Shown here: one piece after another, positions 1 to 5,001 of the stretch
How the letters are laid out: the number at the start of each line of letters is the position of its first letter
Numbering within the stretch: position 1 is the first letter of the stretch
From: Fen-1362 sp964597035
GTDB taxonomy: Bacteria; Planctomycetota; Phycisphaerae; Sedimentisphaerales; Anaerobacaceae
DNA length: 5,114 nt
Assembly: GCA_964597035.1 (NCBI GenBank)
Contig: CAZQWM010000084.1
Coordinates: 1-5,114 of the forward strand
Direction of reading: 5' to 3'
Notes under the pieces: model-generated
Told to the model about the DNA's origin: nothing
The model's database searches: none
What the model saw: the letters and a program-made list of their open reading frames with translations, nothing else
Translations under genes and position numbers: made by a program

Positions 1-1
1 G

Positions 2-166
2 ATGCTGGGATTGAACAAGAAATTAAGAGAGGCGAAGGTTCCGGGGGAAAAGGAAAGATTGCAGAGAGAGATAAATGCAACAGACAAACAAATAGATAAC
101 CTCGTTTATAAATTGTATGGTCTGACTGATGAGGAAATCGCGATAGTGGAAGGGATTAAGGATTAG
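2..166 (+). CDS. C-terminal end of an Eco57I/TaqI-like type IIG restriction-methylation enzyme (partial)
   Basis: The frame is open to the window edge and ends at TAG 164-166, so only the last 54 residues are visible and the ATG at position 2 is probably an internal methionine. The segment is charged and helical and contains TDKQIDNLVYKLYGLTDEEI and a final IVEG. From knowledge of the family, this ID-x-LVY-x-LYGLT-x-EEI-x-IVE ending closes many Eco57I/TaqI-type N6-adenine methyltransferases, including fused type IIG restriction enzymes, where the C-terminal region contributes to target recognition. The catalytic NPPY motif and any nuclease domain would lie upstream, outside the window, so a stand-alone methylase or a decayed gene cannot be excluded. 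Identification of the tail is good; activity is unknown. Confidence 0.75.
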   Translation: MLGLNKKLREAKVPGEKERLQREINATDKQIDNLVYKLYGLTDEEIAIVEGIKD

Positions 167-268
167 TTTTTGGTGTTGATTTTTTAGTTTTGAGTTAAAT
201 TGAGATTGACCGACAAAGGCGGGTAAAATCATGGCTAAACATGACAACAGGGTACCGGATTAAAATGG

Positions 269-288
269 ATTCCCGCTTTTGCGGGAAT
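269..288. repeat. Perfect palindrome, 8-bp stem with TTTT loop
   Basis: ATTCCCGC (269-276) and GCGGGAAT (281-288) are exact inverted repeats around a TTTT loop. From memory, palindromes reading GGATTCCCGC-loop-GCGGGAATGAC are dispersed intergenic (REP-like) repeats in many bacterial genomes. It lies directly upstream of the nuclease-gene remnant at 294, so it may mark a rearrangement junction. It has no T tract after the stem, so it is not a standard terminator. Confidence 0.7.
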
Positions 289-293
289 GACAT

Positions 294-341
294 AATATGG
301 AATGGGAAGATTTGAGTGAGAAAATCCTGGGCCCCAGATAA
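294..341 (+). pseudogene. Truncated 3' remnant of a GIY-YIG nuclease gene
   Basis: These 16 codons read NMEWEDLSEKILGPR-stop and match the last 15 residues of the intact GIY-YIG protein downstream (NPEWEDLSEEILGPR) with two substitutions. At DNA level 294-343 matches 638-687 over 50 bases with three mismatches, including the stop codon and two bases past it. No upstream GIY-YIG coding sequence remains; the preceding DNA is the palindrome at 269-288. It is best read as the stump of a former second copy, or the product of a duplication that copied only the gene end. It is not expected to be expressed as a protein. Confidence 0.75.
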
Positions 342-345
342 CGTG

Positions 346-372
346 GGTCCCCGCTAACATCATGCGGGGATC
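346..372. other. Stem-loop just upstream of the GIY-YIG gene
   Basis: GGTCCCCGC (346-354) pairs with GCGGGGATC (364-372) over nine positions, one of them a G-T pair, with a nine-base loop. It ends 16 bases before the chosen start of the nuclease gene. The weak match between the DNA around it and the DNA after the nuclease gene (shared GGTC/TCCCCGCT and GCTACGAG words) suggests it belongs to the duplicated unit. It could be an untranslated-leader structure or a repeat end. Confidence 0.5.
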
Positions 373-388
373 TGCGCTGCGCTACGAG

Positions 389-685
389 ATGCAAAAATAT
401 TATGTGTATATATTGGCGAGTAAGAGGAATGGGACGCTGTATGCAGGGATGACGAAAGATATTGCGAAAAGAGTGGTGAGGCATAAAGATGGGAGAGGCA
501 GCAGGTTTGTGCCAAAGTATAATACTCACGGACTGGTTTACTATGAAAAGGTAAATGGTTATCGTGAGGCACGTAAAAGAGAGCGACAATTAAAATGGTG
601 GAAACGGAAATGGAAACTGGCGCTTATAGAACAGTTGAATCCGGAATGGGAAGATTTGAGTGAGGAAATCCTGGGCCCCAGATAA
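389..685 (+). CDS. Single-domain GIY-YIG (URI-type) endonuclease-like protein
   Basis: The 98-residue product has the size and layout of stand-alone GIY-YIG proteins of the UPF0213/YhbQ kind. YYVYILASK at residues 4-12 supplies the GIY strand and LYAG at 17-20 the YIG strand. R28 (in KRVVRHK) and E66 (in ARKRERQLKWW) fit the catalytic arginine and metal-binding glutamate, and the end NPEWEDL (84-90) is typical. The family cuts DNA using one metal ion, but the cellular role of these small members is poorly known; repair and selfish mobility have both been proposed. An in-frame ATG at 362 would add nine residues read through a hairpin; ATG 389 is preferred because family members begin just before YYVYIL. 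There is no strong ribosome site before it. Direct copies of its 3' end bracket the gene, suggesting duplication or mobility. Confidence 0.88.
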   Translation: MQKYYVYILASKRNGTLYAGMTKDIAKRVVRHKDGRGSRFVPKYNTHGLVYYEKVNGYREARKRERQLKWWKRKWKLALIEQLNPEWEDLSEEILGPR

Positions 686-687
686 CG
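638..687 (+). repeat. Direct repeat of 294-343 (3' end of GIY-YIG gene)
   Basis: These 50 bases match 294-343 with three mismatches, and both copies carry the last codons and the stop of the nuclease gene. Beyond 687 the similarity continues only weakly (GGTC/CCGCT, then GCTACGAG), with a gap of about 20 bases relative to the upstream copy. The spacing between copies is 344 bases, about the length of one gene plus leader, as expected for a tandem duplication in which the upstream copy lost its body. Confidence 0.8.
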
Positions 688-700
688 ACATTCTGGGGTC
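674..700. other. Stem-loop across the GIY-YIG stop codon
   Basis: GGCCCCAG (674-681) pairs with CTGGGGTC (693-700) over eight positions with one G-T pair and an 11-base loop that contains the stop codon. It lacks a downstream T tract, so it is not a canonical intrinsic terminator, but it may slow transcription, protect the mRNA 3' end, or form one end of a repeat unit. The upstream copy keeps only an imperfect version, because its downstream arm has changed. Confidence 0.5.
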
Positions 701-749
701 TCCGCTGTGCTACGAGGGGCAGGGGGGCGGATAAGGAATAAACATTATA

Positions 750-1475
750 ATGAAGACGAGCGAAGCGACACATAAAAGTCCTGTTTCGGTTAGTGTATTC
801 TTTCCGTGCTATAATGAGCAGGATAACGTCCGGCGGGTGGTGCAGCGGGCAGTAGAAGTTATGGAGGGGATGGGAGCGGATTTCGAGATTATTGTTGTTA
901 ACGACGGCAGCAGCGATAAGACGGGCGAGATAGCGGATGAGCTTGCGGCGGCGGACGGCAGAATAAAAGCTGTTCATCATAATCCCAATCTTGGATATGG
1001 GGCGGCAGTGCAGTCGGGGTTCAGGGCGGCGACAAAAGAGTTGGTATTCTTCACCGACGGGGACGGGCAATTCGATATCGGGGAGATAAAGCTGCTGCTG
1101 GATTTGATTGACAGTAATGATATTGTATGCGGGTATCGGCTGGAGCGCAGAGACCCGGCTCTCAGGAGACTGAACGGGTGGCTCTGGACGAAATTAGTCT
1201 GCCTTTTGTTTGGTATGAAAATACGCGATATAGACTGCGGATTCAAGCTGTTTAGAGCGGAGGTTTTCGAGCGAATTAGAATGTCCAGCAGGGGTGCGCT
1301 GATAAGCGCTGAGATATTAGCAAGGGCGACGCGGGCCGGCTACAGAATTGCAGAGGTAGGTGTGCACCATTATCCGCGGACGGCAGGCAAACAAACAGGG
1401 GCAAATATAAAGGTTATTCTGCGAGCGTTCAAAGAGCTTTTTTCGTTATATAACAGGATACGCAAAGGGCAGTAG
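750..1475 (+). CDS. GT2 family glycosyltransferase, polyprenyl-phosphate sugar transferase type
   Basis: The 241-residue protein has the GT-A fold signature of the DPM1-like GT2 branch. VSVFFPCYNEQDN at residues 14-26 and VVNDGSSDKT at 49-58 bind the nucleotide, FTDGDGQFD at 101-109 carries the D103-x-D105 metal site, and GYRLERRDP (128-136) and DIDCGFKLF (160-168) are the acceptor-side motifs of this branch. Such enzymes move a sugar from a nucleotide donor to a polyprenyl phosphate or a similar acceptor at the inner face of the membrane. There is no C-terminal pair of membrane helices, so it is probably soluble or peripheral, like the dolichol-phosphate-mannose synthase catalytic domain. 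An AAGGA lies about 12 bases before the ATG, a long spacing. Donor and acceptor cannot be read; a role in envelope glycan or glycoprotein synthesis is inferred from the LPS genes nearby. Confidence 0.88.
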   Translation: MKTSEATHKSPVSVSVFFPCYNEQDNVRRVVQRAVEVMEGMGADFEIIVVNDGSSDKTGEIADELAAADGRIKAVHHNPNLGYGAAVQSGFRAATKELVFFTDGDGQFDIGEIKLLLDLIDSNDIVCGYRLERRDPALRRLNGWLWTKLVCLLFGMKIRDIDCGFKLFRAEVFERIRMSSRGALISAEILARATRAGYRIAEVGVHHYPRTAGKQTGANIKVILRAFKELFSLYNRIRKGQ

Positions 1476-1480
1476 ATTTT

Positions 1481-1542
1481 TACCACGAAGGACACCCGCC
1501 TTCAGCGAGGTCTCGCCAAGGGCGGACGAAGAAACACGAAGG
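1481..1542. repeat. CACGAAG intergenic repeat, apparently interrupted
   Basis: CCACGAAGGACAC (1483-1495) and GAAGAAACACGAAGG (1528-1542) read as one continuous CACGAAG-type repeat if 32 intervening bases are removed. Repeats of the form CCACGAAGGACACGAAG are, from memory, dispersed between genes in many environmental bacterial genomes; their function is unknown. It sits six bases after the glycosyltransferase stop and about 60 bases before the next gene. Confidence 0.55.
1496..1525. repeat. 30-bp imperfect palindrome inside the CACGAAG repeat
   Basis: CCGCC (1496-1500) pairs with GGCGG (1521-1525), TT with AA next to a bulged G, and an inner GCGA/TCGC stem (1505-1508 with 1513-1516) closes a GGTC loop. 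The dinucleotide AC stands on both sides (1494-1495 and 1526-1527), which could be a two-base target duplication or chance. This resembles a small REP-like or miniature element that landed in an older repeat. It could also act as a weak transcription stop for the glycosyltransferase, although no T tract follows. Confidence 0.55.
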
Positions 1543-1589
1543 TAATTATAAATAAAGAAGAAACTGATTCATGAAGTTTTGTGGCTTTC

Positions 1590-1597
1590 GAGGCGGG
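1590..1597 (+). promoter_or_regulatory. Purine-rich ribosome binding site deciding ATG 1605
   Basis: GAGGCGGG lies before ATG 1605, with GAGG ending 11 bases upstream. The alternative GTG at 1581 has only an AAGAAG about 20 bases upstream, too far to be convincing. This favours the ATG and shortens the next protein by eight residues. The spacing is on the long side, so the support is moderate. Confidence 0.35.
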
Positions 1598-1604
1598 TTG
1601 TATT

Positions 1605-3542
1605 ATGGGCGGCGACAACGGTAAGGTGAATTTGTTCATTTATGGTTCATTGAAAGACCAGCATATATTCGAGTCGGTGAGCGGATTCGGCTTTACACGG
1701 AGAAGCTCGAAGGCGGATGCTCAGACACTGTCTGCGGAGCCGGCGGTTCTGCACGGATATCGCAAGGTCAGCCCGGACAATGTTTATTTCTACGCGGTGA
1801 AGTCGTCGAATTCGAGGATAGAGGGAATAGTGGTTCATAACGTTCCGGCAGAGACGATGGCGGAGATAGACAGATACGAGGGCAAGCGATACGAGCGTGA
1901 GACGGTTCAGGTGCATACGGCCGGGGGGCTTGTCGAGGCACAGGCGTATTTAGTGAGCCACGAGGTGATGCAGAAGCATTTCGGTGACCGGTTCCGCGTG
2001 AATCTGATACACGAGCTTTGGCTTCGCAAGAGAATCGATAAATTCCTGAAGAAGCGGACCCGGCCCGGTGACAAGAGCGTCGATGCGGAACTCGAGCGAC
2101 TTGCGGAGCGAGAGCTATTGGCGACGACGGAGCGAGATTTGGTTATAACGCATTACGGAGTCGACGCAGTAAGCGACTATTTTCTTGCGCACGAGCTTGA
2201 GCGGCCGATGCCGAGCATAAGATATCTTTACAACGACGAGCAGGCGAAGAAATACATCAACAACTACCTTGCGCTTGTCATCAGGCAGGTTCTGCTCAAT
2301 CAGTTAGATGAAAGGATTCAGGTGAATTTTCGTTTCGAGCTTGAGCACATATTAGCGTCCGACCGTTATTTTAAGCGGTCGATGAGCTTACTTGTCGGGT
2401 TGCAGATAATCAACAACAACAGCTCCGCAGTCGAGATGATTGTGAAGCAATGCCTTCGGATTATGCCTTATGAGGAGCACGATTTGATAGACTACGTTAA
2501 ATATGCGGTTCGTGCGGCACGGAGTCTTTACGACAGCAGGGTGGTGGAGGCGCATTTGAACGCGATACGTGCGAATTTTCATCCGGGTCTCGTGCCGATG
2601 GGCTGCGAGATAGAGCTGAGCAACGTCGGAGCGGCGGTTGTGGGGGCGGAGGCGCCGGCGGCGGAGAAAGCCGAGCCGGTGTATGACAGCTTCCGATATT
2701 TCTATGATTTTCAGTTGGACGTTTTGTCGTGGAAATTAGGCGGCTACATCGACGACCACAGCGGGTCAGCGGGGAGAGAAAGGCGTCAGGGATTCCTTGA
2801 GCTTGCACCGGGGCGGCTGAATCTTGCGATGGAGCTGTCACGGCCGGCGACGGCGTGCCCGTGGCTTATGAGCCAACTGATAAATGAAATCACGACGTTC
2901 TACAATGTTCGCCCACACAGCTTGCATTTGTCATTTCAATTGCGCAGGAACCAGATTGACAGTCAGAACGTTCTGCCGCTGGGATTTGTGAAATGCCTGC
3001 TGGTTCTGGGTGGCGGCACGGAAGTAAACAAGGTGGGCCGGCTGTGGGTATCACGCATCGGGGAGGACGAAATTACACGACAGGAACATGGAGAGGAACT
3101 TGTTTTTGCGAGGCGAAGTGAGCGGCGATGGTACGTTGGGGCGGACGGAGTTGGTGACAGGACGCCCGCGCAGGCCAAGGCGCATATCCAACAGTATAAA
3201 TTCATTCGGCTGGAACAGCGTGCGAATTATGAGCTGTTGATAATGTGCCTGAAGGGGCTGCAACTGGCGTATAATCCGGGTGATTACCTGACGGCTGAGC
3301 AGTTGCGAAGAAGTGTGAAGCTTCACCGGGAATACGAGGAGCTGAAGAGCTGGTCGGAGAATCCTACGGAGATAAGTCCTCGGACGATGGGAAGTTTTGT
3401 GGAGGCGGTTCGTGAGGGCCTGATGCAGGAGGCGCATCGCCGGCCGGCACATAAGCCGCACTATATTGAATGGGCGCTTGGCGCTATCGATATGCGGCTG
3501 CGGACGTTCAACGAACAATTGGGCGGGGCGTCGGCAAGCTAA
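1605..3542 (+). CDS. Fusion protein: gamma-glutamylcyclotransferase (AIG2-like) domain plus GCS/amidoligase-like C-terminal region
   Basis: 645 residues from ATG 1605; GTG 1581 would add eight. Residues about 8-118 form an AIG2/GGCT-like domain: VNLFIYGSL (8-16) is the substrate-loop motif, and IDRYEGKRYERETV (88-101) holds E92 at the place of the family's catalytic glutamate. Such domains release 5-oxoproline from gamma-glutamyl amines or peptides. Residues about 130-325 look all-helical and I do not recognise them. From about 331, GCEIE (333-337) fits the G-x-E-x-E metal motif of the glutamate-cysteine ligase/amidoligase fold, GFLELAPGR (396-404) fits its second acidic strand, and HSLHLSF (438-444) its late histidine strand. 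A low-complexity Ala/Glu stretch (343-357) interrupts this region. The first domain is well supported. The ligase assignment rests on three short motifs and is tentative. The gene converges with the Nudix gene, stops overlapping. No signal peptide or membrane segment is seen, so it is probably cytoplasmic. Confidence 0.75.
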   Translation: MGGDNGKVNLFIYGSLKDQHIFESVSGFGFTRRSSKADAQTLSAEPAVLHGYRKVSPDNVYFYAVKSSNSRIEGIVVHNVPAETMAEIDRYEGKRYERETVQVHTAGGLVEAQAYLVSHEVMQKHFGDRFRVNLIHELWLRKRIDKFLKKRTRPGDKSVDAELERLAERELLATTERDLVITHYGVDAVSDYFLAHELERPMPSIRYLYNDEQAKKYINNYLALVIRQVLLNQLDERIQVNFRFELEHILASDRYFKRSMSLLVGLQIINNNSSAVEMIVKQCLRIMPYEEHDLIDYVKYAVRAARSLYDSRVVEAHLNAIRANFHPGLVPMGCEIELSNVGAAVVGAEAPAAEKAEPVYDSFRYFYDFQLDVLSWKLGGYIDDHSGSAGRERRQGFLELAPGRLNLAMELSRPATACPWLMSQLINEITTFYNVRPHSLHLSFQLRRNQIDSQNVLPLGFVKCLLVLGGGTEVNKVGRLWVSRIGEDEITRQEHGEELVFARRSERRWYVGADGVGDRTPAQAKAHIQQYKFIRLEQRANYELLIMCLKGLQLAYNPGDYLTAEQLRRSVKLHREYEELKSWSENPTEISPRTMGSFVEAVREGLMQEAHRRPAHKPHYIEWALGAIDMRLRTFNEQLGGASAS

Positions 3543-4012
3543 GTGGCAAGTTTGGCCTTTAGCCGGTCGACTGCGAATTTTGCGACGGCGTCGTGGTCGA
3601 AGGCCATATTGTCGGGCAGGGCGATTATATCAAACCATTGTGCTTCGAGTGCGTCGTCGCCGGCTTTTAAGCGGTCAAGGTCGTGGGTGATAATTCCCAT
3701 ATAGACGATGGTGATTTGTCTGCCTCTGGGGTCGCGGCCCAGGGTGCCGAAGGTATGCATCTGCTCGAGCTTGACGCCTGTGAGGCCGGTTTCTTCGGCA
3801 AGCTCCCTGGCGACGGCATCATCAAGCTCCTCGTCAATACCGATGAAACCGCCGGGTATAGCCCATTTGCCCTTGAAGGGCTCGTTTTTTCGTTTGACCA
3901 GCAGCAGCTTTGCAGCATCGCCTGCGAGGGCGAAGACAACGGCGTCAACCGTGACCATCGGCCTGGGCCAGTCGTAAACATATTTGCCTTTGTCATTCAT
4001 ATAGTGTTCCAT
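3539..4012 (-). CDS. Nudix hydrolase, ADP-ribose pyrophosphatase-like
   Basis: The 157-residue protein has a perfect Nudix box at residues 55-77: G55-x5-E61, then R69-E70-L71, A72-E73-E74-T75-G76-L77. These residues bind the divalent metals that cleave a nucleoside diphosphate linked to another moiety. RDPRGRQITIVY (93-104) and WPRPMVTVDAVVF (15-27) resemble the COG1051/NrtR-like branch, which acts on ADP-ribose and related dinucleotides. The protein ends soon after the Nudix fold with no winged-helix tail, so it is an enzyme rather than an NrtR repressor. The substrate is inferred from the subfamily; other dinucleotides or oxidised nucleotides are possible. ATG 4012 gives the longest form. 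ATG 4000 (M5) has a GGAA seven bases before it and may be the true start. Its stop overlaps the stop of the convergent gene in CTAA. Confidence 0.9.
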   Translation of the reverse strand: MEHYMNDKGKYVYDWPRPMVTVDAVVFALAGDAAKLLLVKRKNEPFKGKWAIPGGFIGIDEELDDAVARELAEETGLTGVKLEQMHTFGTLGRDPRGRQITIVYMGIITHDLDRLKAGDDALEAQWFDIIALPDNMAFDHDAVAKFAVDRLKAKLAT

Positions 4013-4013
4013 T

Positions 4014-4042
4014 AGAATATCTCAGCGATGACTGAGATTCAA
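4014..4042 (-). promoter_or_regulatory. Candidate promoter of the Nudix gene with a dyad in the spacer
   Basis: Read on the minus strand, TTGAAT (4042-4037) and TATTCT (4019-4014) are spaced by exactly 17 bases and each match four of six sigma-70 consensus positions. An exact inverted repeat, ATCTCAG/CTGAGAT (4019-4025 and 4032-4038, six-base loop), fills the spacer, a position where a repressor dimer could block polymerase. Transcription from here would begin near 4007, just upstream of ATG 4000 but inside the longer reading frame, which favours the shorter start. It is not proven. Confidence 0.35.
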
Positions 4043-4097
4043 GTCAGGAAAATACAAAGGGACAGCCGCCGGGGCTTTGGGTTGGTGAACTAATCGA

Positions 4098-4126
4098 TTG
4101 CCTAAGGAACTTTGATAGCATAGAAT
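4098..4126 (+). promoter_or_regulatory. Candidate promoter of the LPS-core kinase operon
   Basis: TTGCCT (4098-4103) and TAGAAT (4121-4126) are separated by 17 bases and match four and five of six sigma-70 positions. The predicted start of transcription is at about 4133, nearly at the ATG at 4135. No ribosome binding site lies within 15 bases of that ATG. If real, the transcript would be almost leaderless. Confidence 0.35.
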
Positions 4127-4134
4127 AGCTGAAT

Positions 4135-5001
4135 ATGGAAAGGGATTCGATAGAGACGGCGAAAGTGACATTGCGCGACGGGTGGCGTGGCAAGGTGGTG
4201 ATTCGTGATGCGCAGGGCGAGCGGTTTTCAATCGACCAGTGGCAGACGATATTAGCTGAGCCGGCAAAGCTTGTCGATGCGGCAGAACGAACGATAAAAA
4301 GCATCGGCCCCAACAGAGTTGTCGTGAAAGAGATGGGGACCAAGGACAAGCGTGTGAGGGCGGTTATCAAGCGTCACCATCGCGGCGGGGGAGTGCGGGA
4401 GTTTTTCCGGTCGATGGGCCGACCGCGTGCGGTGCGGAATTTTGATATGGCCGTGAAGACAGCGGGGCTTGGTATTTGTGGTGCGGCGGCACTGGCGGCG
4501 GTTTATCACAGGGGCGTGATGCTGTGCAGAGAAAGCATTTATATAAGCGAGTATGTTGACGGTCTAAGCTTGTACGGGTTTTTGAAAAATCTGCCTGCGG
4601 AGGGAAAGGAGCGTATTGAAATCGCCAGGCGGCTCGCGGAGCGCATAGCGGGCGTATTCGCCGACTTGCACAAGAACGGCCTGTGGCACAGGGACGCCAA
4701 GGCGACGAATTTCATCGTTTCACGGCGCAATCCCGGCGACTACGAGGTTGTTCCCGCGGACATGGACGGCATAAAGCCGTATTTTATCAGGTCACAAAAA
4801 AAACAAATGCGGGCGCTGTGGCAGCTTGGGGCGTCGGTTATGAATTTGCCGAACATCCGACGGACGGATTATCTACGGCTGTTCAAGGCCTACTGCGAAA
4901 AGGCGGGCATACCAAAAGAAAAGCACAGGCAACTTCGTAACCTGCTTGCGAAGAAGACCGTTGAAAAGTACCGTCAAAATGTTCGCAAATGGGAAGTCTG
5001 A
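4135..5001 (+). CDS. LPS core kinase, Kdo/heptose kinase (WaaP/KdkA-like) family
   Basis: The 288-residue protein is a small kinase-fold enzyme of the lipopolysaccharide kinase family. AVIKRHHRGGG (76-86) offers K79 as the ATP-binding lysine on strand 3. GRPRAVRNF (95-103) fits the family's arginine-rich helix, YISEYVDG (136-143) the hinge, LWHRDAKATN (183-192) the catalytic loop with D187 and N192, and PADMDGI (207-213) replaces the DFG metal motif with D209-x-D211. Such enzymes phosphorylate Kdo or heptose of the LPS inner core on the cytoplasmic side, which stabilises the outer membrane through bridged cations. The next gene is a heptosyltransferase overlapping by up to 13 bases, supporting this role. 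Which sugar is phosphorylated cannot be decided. No ribosome site is seen before the ATG. The roughly 60 N-terminal residues are less typical of the family. Confidence 0.85.
   Translation: MERDSIETAKVTLRDGWRGKVVIRDAQGERFSIDQWQTILAEPAKLVDAAERTIKSIGPNRVVVKEMGTKDKRVRAVIKRHHRGGGVREFFRSMGRPRAVRNFDMAVKTAGLGICGAAALAAVYHRGVMLCRESIYISEYVDGLSLYGFLKNLPAEGKERIEIARRLAERIAGVFADLHKNGLWHRDAKATNFIVSRRNPGDYEVVPADMDGIKPYFIRSQKKQMRALWQLGASVMNLPNIRRTDYLRLFKAYCEKAGIPKEKHRQLRNLLAKKTVEKYRQNVRKWEV

Noticed and set aside
164..200. T-rich stretch after the restriction enzyme as an intrinsic terminator
   Set aside because: T runs are present but no GC-rich hairpin precedes them.
206..229. TTGACC and TAAAAT as a promoter
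   Set aside because: The spacer is only 12 bases, far from the usual 16-18, and no gene start follows at a suitable distance.
23..247. Minus-strand 74-codon reading frame
   Set aside because: It runs antisense to the clear restriction-enzyme tail and through AT-rich intergenic DNA, with no recognisable motif.
260..589. Minus-strand 109-codon reading frame
   Set aside because: It reads through the palindrome, the hairpin and the antisense of the GIY-YIG gene. Its sequence is explained as a shadow of these.
694..730. G-rich tract as a possible G-quadruplex
   Set aside because: There are only three separate G runs and one loop is about 17 bases long, so a stable four-run structure is unlikely.
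746..751. TATAAT before the glycosyltransferase as a -10 box
   Set aside because: It overlaps the start codon itself and no -35-like sequence lies 16-18 bases upstream.
2497..2841. Minus-strand 114-codon frame rich in proline
   Set aside because: It is the antisense of the Ala/Glu-rich, GC-rich stretch of the fusion protein, and the proline run is a composition effect.
3683..4015. Plus-strand 110-codon reading frame
   Set aside because: It is antisense to the Nudix gene, whose complete catalytic box fixes the coding strand.
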